Source: CALEMW01 sp964343835
GTDB taxonomy: Bacteria; Krumholzibacteriota; Krumholzibacteriia; LZORAL124-64-63
Direction: 5' to 3'
Length of the DNA: 64,000 nt
Assembly: GCA_964343835.1 (NCBI GenBank)
Contig: CAYFKR010000005.1
Coordinates: forward strand, 145,643-209,642
A program made the translations under genes and the position numbers. A model generated the notes under the pieces. The model did no database searches, was not told the DNA's origin, and saw only the letters and a program-made list of their open reading frames with translations. Positions within the stretch are counted from its first letter, which is position 1; every line of letters starts with the position of its first letter. Of this stretch, positions 58,356-64,000 are shown in pieces.

Positions 58356-60740
58356 ATGCGCGCGACGTTGCTGGCGCTCACGTTCCTGATCGCCGCCGGC
58401 CCCGTGCTGGCCCACGGACATCATCCCGGACACCCCCACATGATGCCCGCCGCTCCGGATCTGCTGGAGAAGGTGGGACCGGATCGTGCCCGCGAACTGG
58501 CCGGTTCCCTGGGGCGGCGCGGCGTGCTGCCCGAGGACGAGCTCTTCGCCGTGGCCAAGGCGGAACGCGACGGGAAGGCCGCCAAGGTCACCGGCACCGG
58601 CCAGTGCCTGGTGATCCTCTTCCAGTGGACCGACCACCCGGCCGACGAGGTGGCCCACCCGGGCAGCGCGTATCACGACATGATGTTCTCCTCCGCCACG
58701 GTGCCCACCGGCAGCATGCACGAGTTCTACGAGGAGAACAGCTACGGCCTGTTCGGCGTGACGGGACTGGTGCAGGGGTGGGAGACGTCCACGGACCTCT
58801 ACTCCGACATCGACCCGACGGACTACTACCAGGTGCGCGACATGATCGAGGCGGCCTGCATCCAGCTCGACCCGGTCATCGACTACAGCCAGTTCGACAA
58901 CGACGGCCCCGACGGCATCCCCGATTCCGGCGACGACGACGGCTACGTGGACGCCCTGTTCTTCGTCCACGCCGGCCCCGGCCGCGAGCAGACCGGCGAC
59001 ACCGGCGACATCTGGTCCCACGCCTGGGCCTTCAGCGGCGGCGGCCTGGCCACCGCCGACGGCGTGTCCCTCTACCGCTACTCGGTGGAGCCGGAGATGC
59101 TGGCCGACGGCACCCAGATCACCATCGGCGTCTTCGCCCACGAGTACGGCCACGTGCTGGGCCTGCCCGACCTGTACGACACCGACTACAGCTCCAGCGG
59201 CATCGGCAACTGGGGCCTGATGAGCGGCGGTTCCTGGGGCCGCCGCGCCGGCGACGCCCTGGGCAGCAGCCCGTCGCACCTGACGGCCTGGTCCAAGATG
59301 CAGCTCGGCTGGCTCACCCCGATCAACGTGGCCGCCACCATGACCGGCGTGACCGTGCCGCCGGTGGAGACCAACGCCGTGGCCTACCGCCTGTGGCGCG
59401 GCGGCGACCCGGCGTCCGACGAGTACTACCTGGTGGAGAACCGTCGCCGCCTCGGCTTCGACGAATCCCTGGTCCGCCGCCAGATCGACTACGGCCTGGC
59501 CGCCCCCGAGGGCCTGCTGATCTATCACGTGGACGACACGGTGAACACCAACTCCAACGACCTCCACCGCCTGGTGGACGTGGTGGAGGCCAGCCCGTGG
59601 TTCGAGTCGCCCACGTCCTGGTACGAGCACCTGGACGGCCCCCGCGACTACACCCTGGTGGAGAACCTGGCCTACTACAACCGCGGCGACGACGGCGACC
59701 TCTGGCCCGGCTACTCCCTGGTGACCGCCGACTCCACCCAGTGGGTGGGCGTCCGCGACCGCGACCGCTTCGCCGACGACACCATTCCCTCGGCCCAGGA
59801 CTACTCCTGCGACGACTCGGACGTCGCCGTCGAGAACATCGCCCTGAGCGGCACCGACGTGATCGCCGACTTCGTGATCGGCGCCAAGGCCGCCGCCGCC
59901 CCGGTGGTGGACAAGACCCTCACCTGGACCTTCGAGACCGGCGACGACGGCTGGCAGTTCTGCGACGGTTACGTGCACCACGACGCCACCCAGAGCGGCA
60001 GCTGCACCGGCTCCGGCGGCCTGTGGTTCGGCAAGGACGACCCCTCCTGGGACTGCCCCCCCGGCTACGGCAACGGCTGGAACGACTTCACCTGGAAGAC
60101 CGTGGCCGTGACCTCCGGCGCCACCATCTCCCTGCGCCACCACTACGACCTGGAGTCGGGCTACGACTACGGCCACATCGAGGTCCGCTGCGCCGGCGAC
60201 GCCGGCTCCCCCTGGACCGAGATCGCCACCGTCAACGGTGCCAGCGGCTGCGTGACCGACGCGTGGATCATCCCGCCCGCCGTGATCGCCGCCTGCGACG
60301 CCGGCAACGGCGTGGCCGCCCTCGACATCCGCCTCCGCTTCACCAGCGACGGCGCCTGGTCCGCCCAGGACGGCCTGTTCTGCGGCATCGGCTGGTGGAT
60401 CGACGAGGTGTCCGTGACCAACGACGTGACCGTGGGCGTGGATGACCTGCCCGGCCTGGGCGCGCCAGCCGTGCTCCTGCCCGCCGAGCCCAACCCGTTC
60501 AATCCCGTGACGGTGCTGAAGTACCATGTGCCGACGGGGGCGCGGTCGGTGGCGCTGACCGTGTTCGACCAGCGGGGGAGGGCCGTGCGGACGCTCGAGG
60601 CTGATGGTTCGGCCGGGTGGCATGAGGCTGGCTGGGATGGGCGTGACGGGGCGGGTAAGCTTCAGGCGGCCGGGGTTTACTTTGCGCGGTTGAGTGTGGA
60701 CGGGGTGGTGGAGATCAGGAAGTTGGCGTTGGTGAAATGA
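58356..60740 (+). CDS. secreted M6-family metallopeptidase with FlgD-like C-terminus
   Basis: The 794-residue protein has a signal peptide (ALTFLIAAGPVLA), then an M6 (immune-inhibitor-A-like) catalytic domain with zinc motif HEYGHVLGLPDLYDTD (His262, His266) and the NWGLMSGGSWG segment. A jelly-roll-type domain follows (~515-690). The C-terminus is a FlgD-type fold (AEPNPFNPVTVLKY, WDGRDGAGKLQAAGVYFA). It would cleave extracellular proteins. The ATG at 58356 has ACGGAGG 6 bases upstream; the frame extends to 58284 without support. It is divergent from the cytochrome operon. Confidence 0.9.
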   Translation: MRATLLALTFLIAAGPVLAHGHHPGHPHMMPAAPDLLEKVGPDRARELAGSLGRRGVLPEDELFAVAKAERDGKAAKVTGTGQCLVILFQWTDHPADEVAHPGSAYHDMMFSSATVPTGSMHEFYEENSYGLFGVTGLVQGWETSTDLYSDIDPTDYYQVRDMIEAACIQLDPVIDYSQFDNDGPDGIPDSGDDDGYVDALFFVHAGPGREQTGDTGDIWSHAWAFSGGGLATADGVSLYRYSVEPEMLADGTQITIGVFAHEYGHVLGLPDLYDTDYSSSGIGNWGLMSGGSWGRRAGDALGSSPSHLTAWSKMQLGWLTPINVAATMTGVTVPPVETNAVAYRLWRGGDPASDEYYLVENRRRLGFDESLVRRQIDYGLAAPEGLLIYHVDDTVNTNSNDLHRLVDVVEASPWFESPTSWYEHLDGPRDYTLVENLAYYNRGDDGDLWPGYSLVTADSTQWVGVRDRDRFADDTIPSAQDYSCDDSDVAVENIALSGTDVIADFVIGAKAAAAPVVDKTLTWTFETGDDGWQFCDGYVHHDATQSGSCTGSGGLWFGKDDPSWDCPPGYGNGWNDFTWKTVAVTSGATISLRHHYDLESGYDYGHIEVRCAGDAGSPWTEIATVNGASGCVTDAWIIPPAVIAACDAGNGVAALDIRLRFTSDGAWSAQDGLFCGIGWWIDEVSVTNDVTVGVDDLPGLGAPAVLLPAEPNPFNPVTVLKYHVPTGARSVALTVFDQRGRAVRTLEADGSAGWHEAGWDGRDGAGKLQAAGVYFARLSVDGVVEIRKLALVK

Positions 60741-60766
60741 TGGTTGAGGGATCTTTTGTGAACATT

Positions 60767-60790
60767 GCCCCGGGCTCAGGCCTGGGGCTT
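60767..60790 (+). terminator. intrinsic terminator of the M6 peptidase gene
   Basis: GCCCCGGGC / GCCTGGGGC form a 9-bp stem with one G-U pair, followed by TTGTTCTC. It lies 27 bases past the stop. Confidence 0.65.
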
Positions 60791-60835
60791 GTTCTCATGA
60801 GGACAGAGCTGAGAAGATGTATGGACACTATTGAC

Positions 60836-60864
60836 TTGACACTCGTTTGTCCTGATGTTCTGAT
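60836..60864 (+). promoter_or_regulatory. promoter of the frameshifted repeat-protein gene
   Basis: A perfect TTGACA (60836-60841), a 17-base spacer and TCTGAT (60859-60864). The leader is about 47 bases to the ATG at 60918. Confidence 0.6.
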
Positions 60865-60917
60865 GGCTCCCGTATAGCGTTATGAATTGCAATCGACTCA
60901 TTATCAAGGAGATCAAA

Positions 60918-61970
60918 ATGCCCCCCCCCTCTTTGCGATCAATTGTCATGCCTGTTGTCATCTCGATCTTCGCATTTCTTGACCCCGCTCATGCGAACCA
61001 GACCATCGGCGTAGGCTTCGCCGGTGAAATCCACGCCGTCGAGTTCGATGCGAACGTCGGGCATGAGAGCACCATCTACATCGGTGGTGATCTGTTCGGG
61101 GTTTGTCGGACGACGGACATGGGGGCGAGTTGGCATTCGTGGTCTGCGGGGTTGGAGAATGCGTACGACGGTCGCTCCTACTACGTCGATGACATCATTT
61201 CCGTCGTCAAGACGGATCCCATCAAGACCGAGTGTACGGGGGTCTACGCCGCGACACACGGCGGGATCTATTTCAGGGAGTTGAACGCGTCGGAGTGGAC
61301 GCTTCAGACCGACCCGCTTTCCTATTACTATTCGTTCAAGTATGCAGGTCAGCCCAGACAGACGACGATCAACTTCTCCACCTTCGGGCATGACGGCGGC
61401 AAGTACCTGTTCGCAGGCGCCGGCCATGCACGTACCGATGCCCTGAATCCCGAATACTACTATACGCTGACGACGACATTTGACCCGGCTGGAAGCAGCC
61501 ACGATGAGCAGTATTCCCTCTGGTTCAAGGATCTTGGTGATTCGGGCAGCACCTGGAAGCCGATCGTATGCTCAGCCGACTGGGGCTCGGTGCGTCAGAT
61601 CGACGTCCACGGTGACCGGGTCGTCGTGGCGGCATCGAATGGAGTCTATCTCTATACGTGGCAGGATCTAGGGGGCGGCAATATCGATGGTACCGAGATC
61701 CAGTTGGACGATGTCACGAAAACCGGGAGCGTGACCTGGTCCGGAGACGTCTGGGGCGCGGTCTTCGATGGGTACGACCGAATCTATGTCGTGAACCATC
61801 GATCCTATCTCGTGACACCGTATATCCGCCCAGGAGTGTTCTACATGGACCTCCACGGAGAAGAGCCGACATGGGGTTGGTCGGAAGTCGGGGACCTGGC
61901 GAGCCCGGTCGCCTGGAGAACCAGCACCAAGCCTTGGTTGGACGTTTGTCCGACCCCCAGGTCGATCTGA
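60918..61970 (+). CDS. secreted BNR-type repeat protein, N-terminal fragment
   Basis: This frame encodes 350 residues: a signal peptide (SIVMPVVISIFAFLDPAHA), then propeller-type repeats (TIYIGGDLFGVCRTTDMGAS, GVYAATHGGIYFRE, VVVAASNGVYLYT). The ATG at 60918 has AAGGAG 6 bases upstream and is followed at once by nine Cs (codons 2-4 CCC CCC CCC). The frame stops at TGA 61968-61970, but the same type of protein continues in another frame to the end of the window. The two parts are probably one gene broken by a frameshift near 61900-61970, through mutation or assembly error. GC and codon use look lower than in neighbouring genes. Confidence 0.7.
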   Translation: MPPPSLRSIVMPVVISIFAFLDPAHANQTIGVGFAGEIHAVEFDANVGHESTIYIGGDLFGVCRTTDMGASWHSWSAGLENAYDGRSYYVDDIISVVKTDPIKTECTGVYAATHGGIYFRELNASEWTLQTDPLSYYYSFKYAGQPRQTTINFSTFGHDGGKYLFAGAGHARTDALNPEYYYTLTTTFDPAGSSHDEQYSLWFKDLGDSGSTWKPIVCSADWGSVRQIDVHGDRVVVAASNGVYLYTWQDLGGGNIDGTEIQLDDVTKTGSVTWSGDVWGAVFDGYDRIYVVNHRSYLVTPYIRPGVFYMDLHGEEPTWGWSEVGDLASPVAWRTSTKPWLDVCPTPRSI

Positions 61971-64000
61971 TGGCGCTTTCGGCTCGGAGGAACCCGGGAG
62001 ACGGCTTCCTTGACCTCATGGTCGGAGAGGGCAGTTCAACGTACGGCGGCGGTTTCTACCACATCAGGATCCCCGACGGCACGTTGCCTGAAACGCCTGA
62101 GTGGAAGCATCTGATCTGGATTGGCGGTACGAACTGGGACAACGACGACATGAACGTCAATTATGTGCCCGTGGAACCGTCACCCCTGACCGCCACGCTC
62201 GAAGGCGCTGATATCGGTTGGCTCTACAAGTCCAATTCAATCCACGGCGCCATATCACCGACAGTCCCCATGGCATTCAGCCCCCACTCTCCGGGGACGA
62301 TGCTGGCGTGGTTGTATCATACGCCGGTCCTGACGACCGACAACGGCGTCCTTTACCAGCAGATTTCCAGCGGTGGAACTGAGAATGCCTGGCGCAACCT
62401 GGGGCCTACGGAGATGGGGCCCTGGGACATGGATTTCATGTCCGACGGGCGCATGGTGTTCAGTGCTCCGGATTGGGGCGTGTTCAGGGCTTCAACGGCG
62501 GCCAATGACGCCTATGAATGGCTGACCGAACTGCCGCCTGTCAGGGGCACGGCGATCGACGTCGAGATCATCAACGACGAGGTGATCGCCTTGGGCAAGA
62601 ATGGGACCTGGGCCAATCCGTACAATATGCCGCCGATTCCGGGTTATCACAGCGACTACGAGCGCCGAGTCATGGCGCTCGATACGTCTGGGTCTTCGCT
62701 GTACGGGTGGCGTGATCTGGAGTGCAGATCCACCAAGGCTGAGAGCGAAGCGACGGGTAAGATCACGTATTCGGCCATGACATCGAATGACACAGGGGAT
62801 CTGTTCGTCACGGTCCGGTACTACATCAAGGTCGGCAGTGTGACCAGTCACAAATCCCTGTTGATGAAGGGAACCACGACCGACGGCGTGTCCTGGAACT
62901 GGGACGAGTACCCGGCCGACACGGCGTTTGATGCGCTGTTCTACGATGTCGAGTGCCTCGATGACGGAAGGGTCGTCGTTGCAGCGCACAGGGCATCCGG
63001 CTCCCTGGGGTCGGGCGGTGTCTATTGTTTCGACGTCTCGGGCGATCCCGCCAGCGCGACGTTCGAGCAGTGGCTGGTCAGCAATGACACAGCCACGGAT
63101 GTCGCTGCTCAGTGCGCCAGGAAGGTCGACAGCATCGCGGTCGCAGACGGTGGTAGCTGCATCTATGTGGGGACGCTGGGAGACGACAACTGGCAGGATA
63201 CCAGAATGGGGACCGGGTCGGTCCTCAAGTTGAACCTGCCGAATCCCGCCCCTGCCAACGACGACTGGATCATTCTTGCCAATGATGATGTCAATACCTT
63301 CGGCGTGCCCTCCAACGTAATGCGCGGACCGGGCATGGCCTGGGAGTGGACCGACCTGGTCGAAACCGCGCGACGGATGACCAAGGTCTATTCGCTCGTC
63401 GTCGATCCGGACAATCCCGATGTCGTCTATGCGGGCCTCAAGTTCGGCCAGTCGGTCTTCAGTCACTTCCATCCTCTGAACGGGCTCTGGATGTACGACG
63501 CCGGCCAGTGGACGCGGATCGACGGATACGGTGGACTGGAACCGACACACGGAATCAGCTGCCTGGAATTCGATCCGACGCAGGGCCGGACGCTGTACAT
63601 GGGGACCTCGGCGCAGGATATTCATCCGACCACGGCGCCTACGATGCCGGTCGACGATATCCTGGCGAAATACGTGGATCGATCGGATGAGATCAAGCGG
63701 GATGGACAGGGGCTGTCCTACACTGGGACTCCTTATTCGATCGTTCCGCTGGAGTACGACAGCAATGCGATGCCGCCGGGTGGGGACACGATCTGGGATG
63801 ATGAGCTTGTCGACATGATGGTGGTGGTGCCCGCTGCGGATTCGAAAGTACTTCGAAATCAGAGCTTAGACCAGCTGACTAAAGTCCCCCATGTAGACGA
63901 TGCAACAGACGAGATTCTTGGTTTTGGCCTGTCAAGCGCAATGACTTCTGCAGTCGCGGATTTCAATAACGACGGCTGGTCCGACATCGCTGCTGCCTCT
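61970..64000 (+). CDS. continuation of the BNR/FG-GAP repeat protein in a shifted frame, open at window end
   Basis: From 61970 a second frame stays open to base 64000 (677 codons, no stop seen). It reads coherently upstream of its first ATG as well (LSDPQVDLMALSARRNPGD). It contains more propeller-type repeats (VFSAPDWGVFRAS, VVDPDNPDVVYAGLKFG) and ends in an FG-GAP repeat (AVADFNNDGWSDIAAA). I read it as the C-terminal continuation of the gene starting at 60918. The break could be real or a draft-assembly error. The true C-terminus lies outside the window. Confidence 0.65.
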   Translation, partial: MALSARRNPGDGFLDLMVGEGSSTYGGGFYHIRIPDGTLPETPEWKHLIWIGGTNWDNDDMNVNYVPVEPSPLTATLEGADIGWLYKSNSIHGAISPTVPMAFSPHSPGTMLAWLYHTPVLTTDNGVLYQQISSGGTENAWRNLGPTEMGPWDMDFMSDGRMVFSAPDWGVFRASTAANDAYEWLTELPPVRGTAIDVEIINDEVIALGKNGTWANPYNMPPIPGYHSDYERRVMALDTSGSSLYGWRDLECRSTKAESEATGKITYSAMTSNDTGDLFVTVRYYIKVGSVTSHKSLLMKGTTTDGVSWNWDEYPADTAFDALFYDVECLDDGRVVVAAHRASGSLGSGGVYCFDVSGDPASATFEQWLVSNDTATDVAAQCARKVDSIAVADGGSCIYVGTLGDDNWQDTRMGTGSVLKLNLPNPAPANDDWIILANDDVNTFGVPSNVMRGPGMAWEWTDLVETARRMTKVYSLVVDPDNPDVVYAGLKFGQSVFSHFHPLNGLWMYDAGQWTRIDGYGGLEPTHGISCLEFDPTQGRTLYMGTSAQDIHPTTAPTMPVDDILAKYVDRSDEIKRDGQGLSYTGTPYSIVPLEYDSNAMPPGGDTIWDDELVDMMVVVPAADSKVLRNQSLDQLTKVPHVDDATDEILGFGLSSAMTSAVADFNNDGWSDIAAAS

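Noticed and set aside
58122..60623. Minus-strand open frame of about 833 codons
   Set aside because: It is the shadow of the M6 peptidase gene; no coherent domain is seen.
1..64000. tRNA, rRNA or CRISPR repeats
   Set aside because: Looked for and not found: no T-loop/anticodon layout, no rRNA-like sequence and no regularly spaced direct repeats.

Overview
The window reads as a draft or metagenome-derived piece of a high-GC, Gram-negative bacterium. It starts inside typA, carries a 52-base N gap at 2402-2453 and ends inside a gene. Outer-membrane barrels, lipoproteins and periplasmic multiheme cytochromes point to a diderm cell. Four large secreted proteins carry FG-GAP repeats and/or FlgD-type C-terminal domains, three of them ending in the FlgD-like fold. 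Two of those three have the signature PNPFNP. This fits FCB-group lineages such as Candidatus Krumholzibacteriota or Eisenbacteria; that placement is inference. I saw no rRNA, tRNA, CRISPR array, insertion sequence or replication origin.

Layout. 1-6.8 kb: typA end, a GIN-domain protein, an O-antigen-ligase-like/VanZ-like pair and a large FG-GAP protein. 6.9-12 kb: a lipoprotein, then an Fe-S maturation operon (bacilliredoxin, A-type carrier fusion, YgfZ-TPR fusion) under a Fur-like operator. 12-15.1 kb: a secreted alpha/beta hydrolase and a tail-fibre-like protein. 15.2-27.4 kb: two paralogous copies of one module. Each has an ECF sigma factor and its membrane anti-sigma factor, divergent from a TPR-CHAT lipoprotein that converges tail-to-tail on a second lipoprotein. 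A symporter and a small secreted protein lie between the copies. 27.6-34.5 kb: a cytidylate-kinase-like protein, a GH31 glucosidase, an HNH protein, a metallopeptidase and barrels. 34.5-41.2 kb: a tightly coupled six-gene cyclic-nucleotide operon (SH3 protein, M48 protease, CHASE2 adenylate cyclase, metallo-beta-lactamase-fold hydrolase, MscS channel with cyclic-nucleotide domain, DUF481 protein). 41.3-54.4 kb: mostly housekeeping and accessory genes, including a PAP phosphatase near a sulfotransferase, msrA, sthA and a two-receiver protein. 54.6-58.1 kb: an octaheme cytochrome, DUF3373 porin and monoheme cytochrome operon. 58.3-64 kb: an M6 metallopeptidase and a frameshifted giant repeat protein in lower-GC DNA.

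How the genes work together. The two sigma/CHAT modules look like envelope sensing circuits. A lipid-anchored caspase-like protein and a partner lipoprotein sit outside the inner membrane, while the anti-sigma factor spans it with a fibronectin-like loop. The cyclic-nucleotide operon contains all parts needed to make, possibly degrade, and respond to cAMP through a gated channel. Termination is unusually legible: many genes end in GC-rich hairpins of 9-12 bp, several followed by T-tracts. Several promoters share an extended -10 motif (TGnTAnnnT).
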